Source: an uncultured SAR86 cluster bacterium
Lineage (GTDB): Bacteria; Pseudomonadota; Gammaproteobacteria; Magnimaribacterales; D2472
Reading direction: 5' to 3'
Length of the DNA: 64,000 nt
NCBI GenBank assembly: GCA_902547295.1
Contig: CACCNJ010000004.1
Location: 1-64,000, forward strand
The notes beneath the pieces were generated by a model that did not search any database, was not told the DNA's origin, and saw nothing but the letters and a program-made list of their open reading frames with translations. A program made the translations under genes and the position numbers. This document shows positions 35,775 through 45,504 of this stretch, in pieces. Numbering within the stretch: position 1 is the stretch's first letter; each line of letters starts with the position of its first letter.

Positions 35775-36866
35775 ATGAATCTCGATTATAACGATGAACA
35801 AAATATGCTGCGAGAGCAGATTCAAAAATTTTGTGAATCTGAATATGATTTTTATAAACGAGAAGAAATAGTTAAATCATCAAATGATTTTGATGAAAAT
35901 GTATGGAATTTGTTTGCTGAACAAGGATGGCTGTCAATGCCATTTTCAGAACAGTCTGGTGGCCTTGGTTTTGGTCCAATTGAATTATCAATTTTGTTTG
36001 AAGAATTTGGAAAAGCGCTTGTAATAGAGCCATATCTATCAACTGTTGTTCTCTCCGGAACATTGTTAGATAAATCAACATTTTCTGAAAAGAATGACTT
36101 GATTGAAAAAATTTGTACAGGATCTATACATATTTCACTCGCTTATGCTGAAGTTGATAATGGATATGATTATTTAAATCCAAGCACAACTTTAGATTCA
36201 AAATTTGTTATGAATGGTACTAAAACATTAGTTCTTAATGGATCTAACGCTGAAAAAATTATTGTAACTTGCACTAATGACGATACTTTAAATATTGTTG
36301 TACTAGATGCAAATACACCTGGCGTTTCAATTAATTCATTTTCAACAGTAGACGGTCAATCATGCTCAGAAATTTCTTTTGAAAATGTTAAATTAGATAA
36401 ATCAAATATTATTGCTATTGGTAATGATGCTGAAAACTTATTAAAAGAAACAATCAATCTTGCTACTTTATGTATATGCGCAGAGGCTGTTGGTTGCATG
36501 GAGTCTTGTTATCATAAGACATTAGAATATACAAAAGGCAGAGAGCAATTTGGTCAACCCATATCTGGTTTTCAAGTTTTACAGCATAGGATGGTCGATA
36601 TGTTTATTGAGTCAGAACTAGCAAAATCACTATTAATAAAAGCAATGTTAGAAGTTAATAATAGGTCTGATGAAATGTATAAACATGTTTCTGCACTTAA
36701 ATCGTATGTTGGTAAATCTGGAAAACTTTCAGCTAAAGAAGCTGTTCAACTTCATGGAGGTATGGGGGTTAGTGAGGAAATGATGATTGGACATTATCTT
36801 AAAAAAATGATTTCAATTGATGCATTATTTGGAAATGCTGACTATCATCTTAAAACTTTTTCCTGA
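35775..36866 (+). CDS. Acyl-CoA dehydrogenase, small-subunit type
   Basis: 363 residues. It has N-terminal helical and C-terminal domains (GREQFGQPISGFQVLQHRMVDM near 258, VQLHGGMGVSEEMMIGHYLKK near 328) but a weak middle beta domain. The C-terminus has LFGNADYH instead of a YEG/T motif, so the classic catalytic Glu is missing here too. It starts 3 nt after the first dehydrogenase, supporting an alpha2beta2 complex of both products. Substrate class (branched, cyclic or long dicarboxylic CoA) cannot be set from sequence. Confidence 0.88.
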   Translation: MNLDYNDEQNMLREQIQKFCESEYDFYKREEIVKSSNDFDENVWNLFAEQGWLSMPFSEQSGGLGFGPIELSILFEEFGKALVIEPYLSTVVLSGTLLDKSTFSEKNDLIEKICTGSIHISLAYAEVDNGYDYLNPSTTLDSKFVMNGTKTLVLNGSNAEKIIVTCTNDDTLNIVVLDANTPGVSINSFSTVDGQSCSEISFENVKLDKSNIIAIGNDAENLLKETINLATLCICAEAVGCMESCYHKTLEYTKGREQFGQPISGFQVLQHRMVDMFIESELAKSLLIKAMLEVNNRSDEMYKHVSALKSYVGKSGKLSAKEAVQLHGGMGVSEEMMIGHYLKKMISIDALFGNADYHLKTFS

Positions 36867-36908
36867 TACTTTATTTAGGTATTTCATTAAACGATTTATA
36901 ATCAGATC

Positions 36909-38411
36909 ATGAGTGATAATAGGGATATCAATCTTCAGTCTACTAAAAGACAAAAAAGGATCTTACCTGAAGATTCTTTTGGTGATTGGAAATGGAGAGA
37001 AGGTCTTGCAGAGCTTATGGTTCCAATTATTGGTTCTCTATATAGAAATGGCATTAATATACTAATTTACGGAAAATCCCTGGTAAATGAATCTCCAGTT
37101 GCAATAATGAAAGCACATCGCTTTGCTAGACAGTCTGATAATAACGAACTCAGTGAATTAGAAACTTATCCAATACTTAAATATATAGAAACTTTAGATT
37201 TATCTGACTGCGAAATTGATGTAGGTGAAATAGCAGTTAAATGTCCATTTTTTGAAGATATAAAAAATGACGATTCTAACATAGGTGATTATATTGATGC
37301 TGAACTTGAATCTGTAATAAATAAGAAATCAAATAGGCCTTCTGAACCTGCAAACATAGTCTTGTATGGCTTTGGAAGGATTGGAAGACTTGTTGCAAGA
37401 ATGATGACACAAACTACAGGACCAGGTAATTATTTTAAACTAAGAGCTATTGTCATTAGAAAAGCTACAGATGACGATATATTTAAACGAGCAAGCTTGT
37501 TAACGAAAGATTCTGTTCATGGGCCTTTTGATGGAACAGTAAGAGTTGATGAAGAAAACTCAAGTTTAGTAATCAATGGAAATCCTGTTAAGGTTATTTA
37601 CGCCTCAGGTCCTGATAAAGTTAAATATTCAGATCATGGCATTAATGATCCAGTTGTAATTGATAATACTGGTATTTGGAGAGATGAAGAAGCATTATCT
37701 GTTCATATTAAATCAGGAGCCTTAAAGGTAATCTTAACTGCTCCTGCAAATGGAGATATCAAAAATATTGTTTACGGAATAAATGATTCAATTCTTGAAG
37801 AAAATGATCATCTTATATCTGCTGCATCATGTACAACAAATGCGATTGTTCCTGTGCTTAAAACCATTAATGATGAGTTTAAAATTAATGGAGGCCATAT
37901 TGAAACTGTTCACGCATATACAAATGATCAAAATCTAATCGATAACTTTCATAAGAAAGACAGAAGAGGAAGAGGTGCTCCACTTAACATGGTTATAACT
38001 TCAACTGGAGCTGTAAATGCAGTAGCAAAAGCTTTACCAGAACTTAAAGGGAAACTTACTGGTAATGCTATTCGTGTGCCAACTCCTAATGTTAGTCTTG
38101 CAATATTATCGTTGGAATTAGATAAAAAAGTTAGTGTTGAAATAGTTAATGATTATCTTAGATCGATGGCTTTTCACTCTGAATATAGAGAAATAATTGG
38201 ATTTGTTAACTCATCTGAGGTCGTTTCTACTGATTTTTATTCGTCACCATTTGCTACTGTAATTGACTCTCAGGCTACTATAACTAATGACAAAAGAGTA
38301 ACTCTTTATTGTTGGTACGATAATGAATATGGCTATACTAAACAAGTTATAAACTTAGCAAAGAAAGTAGCTAAAATTAATCTACCTAGATTACCTAAAC
38401 CAATTAGCTAA
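36909..38411 (+). CDS. gap: Glyceraldehyde-3-phosphate dehydrogenase, long form with N-terminal extension
   Basis: 500 residues. The NAD fold begins only near residue 154 (GFGRIGRLVARM), after a ~150-residue extension (PEDSFGDWKWREGLAELMVPII). The catalytic Cys308 is in SAASCTTNAIVP and the C-terminus has WYDNEYGYTKQV. It interconverts glyceraldehyde-3-phosphate and 1,3-bisphosphoglycerate. The same long form lies between mfd and nqr in Pseudomonas, which argues for vertical inheritance. No clear Shine-Dalgarno site precedes the ATG. A terminator-like hairpin follows. Confidence 0.93.
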   Translation: MSDNRDINLQSTKRQKRILPEDSFGDWKWREGLAELMVPIIGSLYRNGINILIYGKSLVNESPVAIMKAHRFARQSDNNELSELETYPILKYIETLDLSDCEIDVGEIAVKCPFFEDIKNDDSNIGDYIDAELESVINKKSNRPSEPANIVLYGFGRIGRLVARMMTQTTGPGNYFKLRAIVIRKATDDDIFKRASLLTKDSVHGPFDGTVRVDEENSSLVINGNPVKVIYASGPDKVKYSDHGINDPVVIDNTGIWRDEEALSVHIKSGALKVILTAPANGDIKNIVYGINDSILEENDHLISAASCTTNAIVPVLKTINDEFKINGGHIETVHAYTNDQNLIDNFHKKDRRGRGAPLNMVITSTGAVNAVAKALPELKGKLTGNAIRVPTPNVSLAILSLELDKKVSVEIVNDYLRSMAFHSEYREIIGFVNSSEVVSTDFYSSPFATVIDSQATITNDKRVTLYCWYDNEYGYTKQVINLAKKVAKINLPRLPKPIS

Positions 38412-38416
38412 AAACA

Positions 38417-38459
38417 TAGAATCCTAGGCGCTTTAGCCTTATAATTCTATTGTTTTTTA
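38417..38459 (+). terminator. Terminator or attenuator hairpin between gap and nqrA
   Basis: An interrupted hairpin: outer arms TAGAAT (38417-38422) and ATTCTA (38444-38449), inner arms AGGC (38426-38429) and GCCT (38436-38439) with a 6-nt loop. It runs into TTGTTTTTTA. It separates gap from the nqr operon and may allow partial read-through. Confidence 0.5.
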
Positions 38460-38495
38460 TTGTTTCAAACGTAACTTTATAAAGGCACACAAAAA

Positions 38496-39812
38496 GTGAT
38501 AAAAATATCAAAAGGTCTTGATTTACCAATATCAGGCTCGCCCGTAAATACAATCTCTGACGAACCTAAAGTTTCGTCTGTAGCTTTATTGTCTAATGAT
38601 TTTATTGGTATGAAACCAACCATGCTAGTGAAAGAAGGAGAAACTGTTAAAGCTGGTCAAAAAATTTTTGAAGATAAAAAAAATAATGGAGTTTATTTTA
38701 CTTCTCCAGCAGGTGGTATTGTTAAGGATATAAATAGAGGAGATAAAAGAAGATTTTTATCAATCGAAATAGACATAAAAGATACTGAAAAATTTGTTAA
38801 TTTTGATATGGATGACTCAGTTGATCAAATTAAAGATTGTCTTATTGATTCTGGTTTATGGAATGCTTTTAGAACTAGGCCCTTCAATAGGACACCTGGC
38901 ATAAATGAAATTCCTGATGCTGTCTTTATTAACTGCTGTGATTCAAATCCTCTTTCTATAGATCCGTATGAAATAATATTGCTTAACAAAAACGAGTTTG
39001 ATGAAGGACTTAATGTTTTAACAGACTTCTTTAGATGTAATATTAATCTCTGTTATCAAAATGACAATTTTGATACATCTATTGAAAAGATAAACTACTA
39101 TCAATTCAAAGGCCCACATCCTTCAGGACTATCAAGTACTCACATTTCTAAAATTTATCCAGTGAATTTAAATAGAAAAGTTTGGACAATCAATTATCAA
39201 GATATTATTTCAATTGGATACCTTAAGCAAAATAAAGAAATTAGAACTTCAAAATATATTTCTTTAGCTGGTCCTTTAGTTTATGAACCATCGCTGATAA
39301 AGGTAAGAATCGGAGGAAACATTGACGAAATAACTGCAGGTAAAATTGAACCGAATTCAAGGATTATATCTGGTTCTGTTCTTCATGGTCATCAATCTGA
39401 AGGAGTCATGAACTATCTTGGATATTACGATTCTCAAATATCTGTTATTGCAGATGAAGTTAATAATATTTTTATGAATTGGCTTATGCCAGGTTCATCA
39501 TTACATTCAAAATTAAATGTTTTTTTATCATCATTTATAAAACCGGAAAAATTTACTTTTAATACTTCTATTGGTGGCGGTAATAGGGCCATAGTTCCAA
39601 TTTCATCATACGAAGAAGTAATTCCAATGGATATTTTAGTAACACAACTTTTGAAAGCACTAGTCGTCTCAGATATAGATATGGCTATAGATTTAGGTAT
39701 GTTAGAGCTAGTGCCAGAAGATTTGGCATTATGTTCATATGTATGTCCTAGTAAATATGATTATTCATCGATATTAATGGATAACCTCAACAAACTTTAT
39801 TTAGAATCATGA
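38496..39812 (+). CDS. nqrA: Na+-translocating NADH:quinone reductase subunit A
   Basis: 438 residues from GTG at 38496, giving the standard NqrA N-terminus IKISKGLDLPISG. Conserved stretches include KEGETVKAGQKIFEDK, SPAGGIVKDINRG, ARTRPFNR-like FRTRPFNR and FKGPHPSGLSSTHI. NqrA is the cytoplasmic peripheral subunit near the quinone site. It opens the operon nqrABCDEF-apbE-nqrM, in which each start overlaps or nearly touches the previous stop. Confidence 0.97.
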   Translation: MIKISKGLDLPISGSPVNTISDEPKVSSVALLSNDFIGMKPTMLVKEGETVKAGQKIFEDKKNNGVYFTSPAGGIVKDINRGDKRRFLSIEIDIKDTEKFVNFDMDDSVDQIKDCLIDSGLWNAFRTRPFNRTPGINEIPDAVFINCCDSNPLSIDPYEIILLNKNEFDEGLNVLTDFFRCNINLCYQNDNFDTSIEKINYYQFKGPHPSGLSSTHISKIYPVNLNRKVWTINYQDIISIGYLKQNKEIRTSKYISLAGPLVYEPSLIKVRIGGNIDEITAGKIEPNSRIISGSVLHGHQSEGVMNYLGYYDSQISVIADEVNNIFMNWLMPGSSLHSKLNVFLSSFIKPEKFTFNTSIGGGNRAIVPISSYEEVIPMDILVTQLLKALVVSDIDMAIDLGMLELVPEDLALCSYVCPSKYDYSSILMDNLNKLYLES

Positions 39813-41038
39813 AAATTTTAAGAAATTATCTTGATAATATAAAACCAAATTTTGTAAGTGATGGTAAGCACGTTAAGTGGTTCCCATTATTTGATGCTAT
39901 TGAAAATTTATTTTTCTCTTATGGTAAAAAAACAAAAAATCCAATCCATGTAAGAGATGCTGTTGATATTCAAAAAGTAATGGTTACCGTATGGTTAGCA
40001 ACATTTCCAGCTATGTTTTTTGGTATGTATAATCTTGGTGCGAACTCTCTTGAATATTTAGAATCAATCAATCAACAAAATACTGGAGATTGGCATCATT
40101 ATTTTGTCAGTATAGTTGGATATGATTCAAGTAGTTTTCTAAGCAAGCTTTGGTTTGGTGCGTGTTATTTTCTGCCAATATACTTTGTTGTTTTTACAGT
40201 TGGGATTGCTTGGGAGGCTTTATTTGCAATTGTTAGAAAACATGAAATAAATGAAGGAGCTTTTGTTTCTACAGTTCTTTTTGCTCTCAGTTGTCCACCT
40301 GATATTCCTCTTTGGCAAGCTGCTATGGGTATTTCATTTGGACTTGTTATAGGAAAAGAAATATTTGGTGGAACTGGTAAAAATTTCTTAAATCCTGCAC
40401 TTACTGGCCGAGCATTTTTATACTTTGCTTATCCTGCACAGATATCTGGGGATAAGGTATGGGTTGCAGGCATTTCCGACTACAACATAATTCCTGAGGG
40501 TTATAGTGGAGCAACAGCCTTGGGAGTAGCTGCTGAAAGTGGTATGGCTGGAATAACTAACTCCTATACATGGATGGATGCATTTCTTGGGAACATTCCT
40601 GGTTCAGTAGGTGAAACATCCATTATTGCTATATTGATCGGATTAGCAGTTTTATTAATTACTAAAGTTGCATCTTATAGAATTGTATTAGGAACTTTTG
40701 TTGGAATGATATTAATGTCATCTCTATTAAATATAGTTGGTTCTGATTCAAATCCAATGTTTGCTATTCCTTGGTATTGGCATGCTGTTATTGGAAGTTT
40801 TGCTTTTGGTTTGGTATTTATGGCAACAGAGCCAGTTTCAGGTTCAGGAACTAATACTGGAAGATGGATATATGGAATTGTAATTGGAGTTACAGTGATT
40901 TTAATTCGTGTTATTAATCCAGCGTTCCCTGAAGGCATGATGTTAGCAATTTTATTTGCAAATTTATTAGCACCTGTTATTGACCATATGGTTGTTATGT
41001 CTAATATAAAAAGAAGAAAGGCTTTATATAATGAATGA
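39809..41038 (+). CDS. nqrB: Na+-NQR subunit B
   Basis: 409 residues with about ten membrane segments. The FMN attachment motif SGATAL places the modified threonine at residue 236, the same number as in Vibrio NqrB. GGTGKNFLNPALTGRAFLY and EPVSGSGTNTGRW are also diagnostic. It carries covalent FMN and riboflavin and forms part of the Na+ path. Overlaps nqrA and nqrC by a few bases. Confidence 0.98.
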   Translation: MKILRNYLDNIKPNFVSDGKHVKWFPLFDAIENLFFSYGKKTKNPIHVRDAVDIQKVMVTVWLATFPAMFFGMYNLGANSLEYLESINQQNTGDWHHYFVSIVGYDSSSFLSKLWFGACYFLPIYFVVFTVGIAWEALFAIVRKHEINEGAFVSTVLFALSCPPDIPLWQAAMGISFGLVIGKEIFGGTGKNFLNPALTGRAFLYFAYPAQISGDKVWVAGISDYNIIPEGYSGATALGVAAESGMAGITNSYTWMDAFLGNIPGSVGETSIIAILIGLAVLLITKVASYRIVLGTFVGMILMSSLLNIVGSDSNPMFAIPWYWHAVIGSFAFGLVFMATEPVSGSGTNTGRWIYGIVIGVTVILIRVINPAFPEGMMLAILFANLLAPVIDHMVVMSNIKRRKALYNE

Positions 41039-41804
41039 ATCAATAGTTAAAACAATTGGAGTTGCATTTGCAGTTTGTTTAATTTGCTCATTGGTTGTTT
41101 CTGCATCAGCAGTAAGTCTTAGGGATCTTCAAAAAGAGAATAAGCTCAATGATAAAAGAATAAAAATACTTCAAGTCGCAGATATATATGATCCTAACAT
41201 TTCTATTGCTGAACAATTTTCTGAATTAGAGTCTAAGTTTATTGATTTTAATACTGGATTAATGATGGACGAATACAATAATTTTAGTATAGATGACTAT
41301 GATCAAATCGTTGTTACAAAAGACCCTAATTTATCATCCAAAGTTCCAACTTCAGAAGATATTGCAATTATAAAAAATAGAGAAAATGTTGGAAAAATTT
41401 ATATATTGAGAGATGAGATAGGTACTATTGAGAAATTAGTACTTCCCATAAGAGGTTACGGACTCTGGGGAACTTTATATGGTTATATTTCAATTGAAGA
41501 TGATTTTAATACTGTTTCTGGAATAGAATTTTATGATCATAAAGAAACACCCGGTTTAGGTGCAGAAGTTGATAATCCAAAATGGAAAGCTCAATGGAAA
41601 GGAAAAAAAATATATAAAGACAATAAAGTTAATTTAGTAGTAATTAAAGGAAAGGTTGAAGCAGATGATTCTGAATCAACATACAAAATTGATGGTTTAT
41701 CTGGTGCTACTATTACAAGCAGGGGAGTTACAAACATGGTAGCTTATTGGTTTGGTGAGTCAGGATATTCGTCATTATTAAGAGAACTAGACTATGAATC
41801 TTAA
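41031..41804 (+). CDS. nqrC: Na+-NQR subunit C
   Basis: 257 residues with one N-terminal membrane anchor and an FMN-binding domain. The flavinylation motif [10 protein letters not shown] puts the FMN-linked threonine near residue 227. [13 protein letters not shown] and [11 protein letters not shown] are further family marks. FMN is attached by the ApbE protein encoded downstream. Overlaps nqrB by 8 nt and nqrD by 11 nt. Confidence 0.98.
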   Translation: MNESIVKTIGVAFAVCLICSLVVSASAVSLRDLQKENKLNDKRIKILQVADIYDPNISIAEQFSELESKFIDFNTGLMMDEYNNFSIDDYDQIVVTKDPNLSSKVPTSEDIAIIKNRENVGKIYILRDEIGTIEKLVLPIRGYGLWGTLYGYISIEDDFNTVSGIEFYDHKETPGLGAEVDNPKWKAQWKGKKIYKDNKVNLVVIKGKVEADDSESTYKIDGLSGATITSRGVTNMVAYWFGESGYSSLLRELDYES

Positions 41805-42480
41805 AAAGTATCAAGATGTAATTGTTAAACCTCTTATAGATGAGAATCCTATTACATTACAAATTCTTGGTATTTGTTCTGCATTAGCAGTTACGAATAA
41901 TCTGTCAGTTACAATGGTAATGTGTGTAGCTGTAATAAGTGTAATTTCCTTTTCAAACCTATTTATATCATTAATCAGGAACTATATTCCTTCGAGTATT
42001 AGAATTATTGTTCAAATGACAATAATCGCATCACTTGTAATTGTTGTGGATGAATTATTAAAAGCATACGATTATGAAACTAGTAAAAAGCTGTCTGTTT
42101 TTGTTGGATTAATAATAACGAATTGTATTGTAATGGGTCGTGCTGAAGCTTTTGCAATGAAAGAAAAACCATTATTAAGCTTTTTAGATGGTCTTGGAAA
42201 TGGTCTTGGATATAGTCTAATTTTGATTGCAGTAGCAACAATAAGAGAGCTATTTGGAGCTGGGACTTTATTTGGTTATGAAATTCTTCCACTCATATCT
42301 AATGGTGGCTGGTATATGGGTAATAATTTATTACTCTTACCCCCAAGCTCATTTATTATTATAGGTTTATTTATTTGGTTAATAAGATCACTAAAATCTG
42401 ATCAGATTGAAGAGGATGATTTCTTTGTCTCTAAACACTCAACCAGTCCTGATTTATCAAAAAGAGAAATAAATGTTTGA
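41794..42480 (+). CDS. nqrD: Na+-NQR subunit D
   Basis: 228 residues, about six membrane helices. Conserved elements are [20 protein letters not shown], the Cys-bearing [20 protein letters not shown] and [10 protein letters not shown]. With NqrE it forms the pair of inverted membrane subunits that hold a [2Fe-2S] cluster between cysteines. Slightly longer than the usual ~210 residues because of a charged C-terminal tail. Confidence 0.97.
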   Translation: MNLKKYQDVIVKPLIDENPITLQILGICSALAVTNNLSVTMVMCVAVISVISFSNLFISLIRNYIPSSIRIIVQMTIIASLVIVVDELLKAYDYETSKKLSVFVGLIITNCIVMGRAEAFAMKEKPLLSFLDGLGNGLGYSLILIAVATIRELFGAGTLFGYEILPLISNGGWYMGNNLLLLPPSSFIIIGLFIWLIRSLKSDQIEEDDFFVSKHSTSPDLSKREINV

Positions 42481-43084
42481 ACATTATTTAAATATTTTTA
42501 TAACAACAGTATTTATTGAAAATATTGCATTGTCTCTTTTTCTTGGAATGTGCACATTTATAGCTATATCTAAAAAAATTGATGCTGCTTTTGGACTTGG
42601 AATTGCTGTAATTGTTGTTTGTTTGATCACGGTGCCTTTAAATAACTTAATTTATAACTATATATTAAGAGAAGACGCATTAACTTGGATTGGTATTGAA
42701 GGCACAAATCTAGAATTTGTTGAATTGATTAGTTACATAGGTGTCATTGCAGCAAGTGTTCAAATATTAGAAATGTTCTTAGATAAATATGTACCTGCTT
42801 TATACAACGCTCTTGGTCAATTTTTACCACTAATTACAGTCAATTGTGCAATTTTAGGTGCTTCTTTATTTATGGTCGAAAAAGATTTAATGTTTGTAGA
42901 AAGTATTGTTTATGGATTTGGGGCAGGTTTTGGATGGGCTTTGGCAATTGTAGTTTTAGCTGGTATTCGAGAAAAACTTAAATATTCTGATATACCAGAT
43001 GGATTAAAAGGTCTTGGCACAACATTTATTATTGTAGGACTAATGAGTTTTGGTTTTATGTCATTTGGAGGTATTTCACTTTAA
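42473..43084 (+). CDS. nqrE: Na+-NQR subunit E
   Basis: 203 residues, six membrane helices. The helix near the N-terminus has [18 protein letters not shown] and the second half has [15 protein letters not shown], placing the two cysteines expected for the intramembrane iron-sulfur centre shared with NqrD. Overlaps nqrD by 8 nt; nqrF starts 1 nt later. Confidence 0.97.
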   Translation: MFEHYLNIFITTVFIENIALSLFLGMCTFIAISKKIDAAFGLGIAVIVVCLITVPLNNLIYNYILREDALTWIGIEGTNLEFVELISYIGVIAASVQILEMFLDKYVPALYNALGQFLPLITVNCAILGASLFMVEKDLMFVESIVYGFGAGFGWALAIVVLAGIREKLKYSDIPDGLKGLGTTFIIVGLMSFGFMSFGGISL

Positions 43085-43085
43085 T

Positions 43086-44312
43086 ATGAGTATAGATTTA
43101 ATTTTAGGTGTTACCGCTTTTAGTGGAATTATTCTTCTACTTGTTCTTGTAATAATATTTGCAAGATCAAAGCTTGTATCAACAGGGAATGTTTCTATTG
43201 AAATTAATGGTGATGCTTCCAATCCAATAGTTGTACCAGCTGGAGCCAAGCTATTGCAAACATTAGCTGACAATAACATATTTCTTGCTTCTGCTTGCGG
43301 TGGCGGTGGGACCTGTAGTCAATGTAAATGTCAGGTATTCGAAGGCGGAGGTTCTATACTAGCTGCAGAAGAGTCACATTTTAATTCAACACAACAAAAA
43401 GATGGTTGGAGATTGTCATGCCAGGTACCAGTAAAGAATGATTTAAAAATTGCAGTTCCTGAGGATGTTTTTGGTGTTAAAGAATGGGAATGCGAAGTTA
43501 TATCTAATGAAAATGTTGCGACATTTATTAAAGAGCTGATTCTTAAATTACCAGAAGGTGAAAATGTAGATTTTAGAGCTGGTGGTTACGTTCAACTTGA
43601 AGCTCCTGCTTATGATCTTGATTATAAAGAATTTGATATTGAAAAAGAATATCACGAAGATTGGGATAGATTTAAAATCTGGGACAACAAATCATCTACT
43701 AATGAACCAGTTATTAGAGCATACTCTATGGCAAATTATCCTGAAGAAAAGGGTATTATCAAATTTAATATAAGAATTGCATCACCACCTCCAGGACAAG
43801 ACGTTCCACCAGGATTAATGTCGTCTTGGACTTTTGGTCTTAAGCCAGGTGATAAAGTTAAAGTGTTTGGACCATTTGGAGAGTTTTTTGCTAAAGAAAC
43901 AGATGCAGAAATGGTTTTTGTAGGAGGCGGCGCTGGTATGGCACCAATGAGATCTCATATATTCGACCAATTACTAAGAATAAACACTAATAGGAAAATA
44001 ACTTTTTGGTATGGAGCTAGAAGTCTTAAAGAAATGTTTTATGTAAATGAATTTGACGAATTAGCGAAGAAATATGATAACTTTGAATGGCATGTTGCAT
44101 TATCTGATCCATTGCCTGAAGATGACTGGGACGGTGAAACGGGCTTCATACATAATGTTTTGTATGAAAATTATCTTAAAACCCATGATGCACCAGAAGA
44201 TTGTGAATATTATATGTGTGGTCCTCCAATGATGAACAAAGCTGTAATTGATATGTTAATTAATTTAGGTGTAGAGCCTGAAAACATTGCTTTAGACGAC
44301 TTTGGTGGTTAA
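43086..44312 (+). CDS. nqrF: Na+-NQR subunit F, NADH-oxidising
   Basis: 408 residues from the ATG at 43086, the same length as Vibrio NqrF; an earlier in-frame ATG at 43050 lies within nqrE and is rejected. Order: one membrane anchor, a [2Fe-2S] ferredoxin domain ([13 protein letters not shown] near 70-82 plus a later Cys in RLSCQV), FAD-binding RAYSMANYP near 210, and NADH-binding [12 protein letters not shown] near 280. It accepts electrons from NADH. Confidence 0.98.
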   Translation: MSIDLILGVTAFSGIILLLVLVIIFARSKLVSTGNVSIEINGDASNPIVVPAGAKLLQTLADNNIFLASACGGGGTCSQCKCQVFEGGGSILAAEESHFNSTQQKDGWRLSCQVPVKNDLKIAVPEDVFGVKEWECEVISNENVATFIKELILKLPEGENVDFRAGGYVQLEAPAYDLDYKEFDIEKEYHEDWDRFKIWDNKSSTNEPVIRAYSMANYPEEKGIIKFNIRIASPPPGQDVPPGLMSSWTFGLKPGDKVKVFGPFGEFFAKETDAEMVFVGGGAGMAPMRSHIFDQLLRINTNRKITFWYGARSLKEMFYVNEFDELAKKYDNFEWHVALSDPLPEDDWDGETGFIHNVLYENYLKTHDAPEDCEYYMCGPPMMNKAVIDMLINLGVEPENIALDDFGG

Positions 44313-44326
44313 TAAATCTTAATAAA

Positions 44327-45319
44327 GTGTCTAGATATTTTTTTTCTAAAGTAATAGCTCTTTTTGCTGGAATTATTCTATTACTCATTGCATATAATCA
44401 TAATGTTAATTCTTTATATGTAATATCAGGCAACGCATATGGAACTACTTGGTCTGTTTCCTCGCCTCAATATATTGCAGATAATCATAAAGAAGCTATT
44501 AAAAATATTATTAATGATATCGATTATGTAGCTTCAAACTACAAATCAGAATCTGAAATTTCTAAAATTAATATGAACTTTAAAGAATTTCAATTTGTTT
44601 CAGATGAATTATTCGATATTTTAAAAATTGCTAAAAGTGTAGAAGCTAATTCGGAGGGATATTACAACATAATGTTGGGCAAAATTTCTAGCAGCTTAGG
44701 ATTTGCACCAGATTTTGGAAAAAATCTACTCCAAAAAAAATTGTCTACATATGAATTAGATGAAACAAATAGATCACTAATTAGATACTCTGAGAATTGG
44801 TTTGACTTGTCATCGATTGCTAAAGGATATGCGGTACAAAAGATACATGAATATCTGTCATTATCCAGCCTCAATAATCATCTTATTGATATAGGAGGGG
44901 AAATAATAATAAGTGGAAGTAAAAATGGTAGGCCATGGAATGTTGGTATACAAAATCCTTTATCAAATATAGATAGTTCAACCACAACTATAAATAATGA
45001 AAACAATGATTTTCTTGCTATTGCAACTTCAGGAGAATATAGAAATTTTAAATTAGACAATGATGGAAATAAAATTACTCACACCATCAATCCACTTACT
45101 CTCTCATCTATTGATAATGATATTTTGTCGGTAACTGTAATAAATGAATACTCTGCAACATATTCAGATGCTTATGCAACTGCTTTTAATGCAATGGGAA
45201 TGAACAAAGCAATTGAAATAGCTAATAAAAATGAAATCGCTGCCATGATTATTTATAGAAATGATAATGATGTTATAGATATTGTTTTTTCAGATAAATG
45301 GTATGATTTGTTTATATGA
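44327..45319 (+). CDS. apbE: FAD:protein FMN transferase
   Basis: 330 residues from a GTG start, with a hydrophobic N-terminus (about 7-24) for export to the periplasm. NAYGTTWSV, WFDLSSIAKGYAVQKI and IDIGGEII, then TSGEYRNF and THTINPLT fit ApbE. It uses FAD to attach FMN to the threonines of NqrB and NqrC. The stop overlaps the nqrM start (ATGA), so maturation factors are translated together. The signal lacks an obvious lipobox Cys. Confidence 0.95.
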   Translation: MSRYFFSKVIALFAGIILLLIAYNHNVNSLYVISGNAYGTTWSVSSPQYIADNHKEAIKNIINDIDYVASNYKSESEISKINMNFKEFQFVSDELFDILKIAKSVEANSEGYYNIMLGKISSSLGFAPDFGKNLLQKKLSTYELDETNRSLIRYSENWFDLSSIAKGYAVQKIHEYLSLSSLNNHLIDIGGEIIISGSKNGRPWNVGIQNPLSNIDSSTTTINNENNDFLAIATSGEYRNFKLDNDGNKITHTINPLTLSSIDNDILSVTVINEYSATYSDAYATAFNAMGMNKAIEIANKNEIAAMIIYRNDNDVIDIVFSDKWYDLFI

Positions 45320-45492
45320 ATGAGTTAATACTGTCATTTTTAATAATAGCTTTTGCATTTACAGGCTTAGCAGTTGGCCTTATTTTTAAAAATCAACCAA
45401 TCAAAGGTTCATGTGGAGGAATGGCTAATCTTAAGGATGGCTCCACTTGCGAAATATGTGGAAGATCAGATCCAGAAAATTGTAGAGATTAG
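45316..45492 (+). CDS. nqrM: Na+-NQR maturation protein NqrM
   Basis: A 58-residue gene too short for many ORF filters. One N-terminal membrane helix (about 4-23) is followed by KGSCGGMANLKDGSTCEICG and a final Cys in PENCRD. The cysteine set and size match NqrM, needed to insert iron into the NqrD/E membrane centre. Placement directly after apbE with a 4-nt overlap is the standard end of the nqr operon. Confidence 0.95.
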   Translation: MNELILSFLIIAFAFTGLAVGLIFKNQPIKGSCGGMANLKDGSTCEICGRSDPENCRD

Positions 45493-45504
45493 ATCATAAT
45501 ATTT

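Noticed and set aside
36897..36902. TATAAT box just upstream of gap
   Set aside because: It would place transcription start at the ATG, and no -35 box is found 17 nt upstream; chance in AT-rich DNA is likely.
43050..43085. Longer start for nqrF
   Set aside because: Lies within nqrE; the ATG at 43086 gives exactly the 408 residues of Vibrio NqrF.
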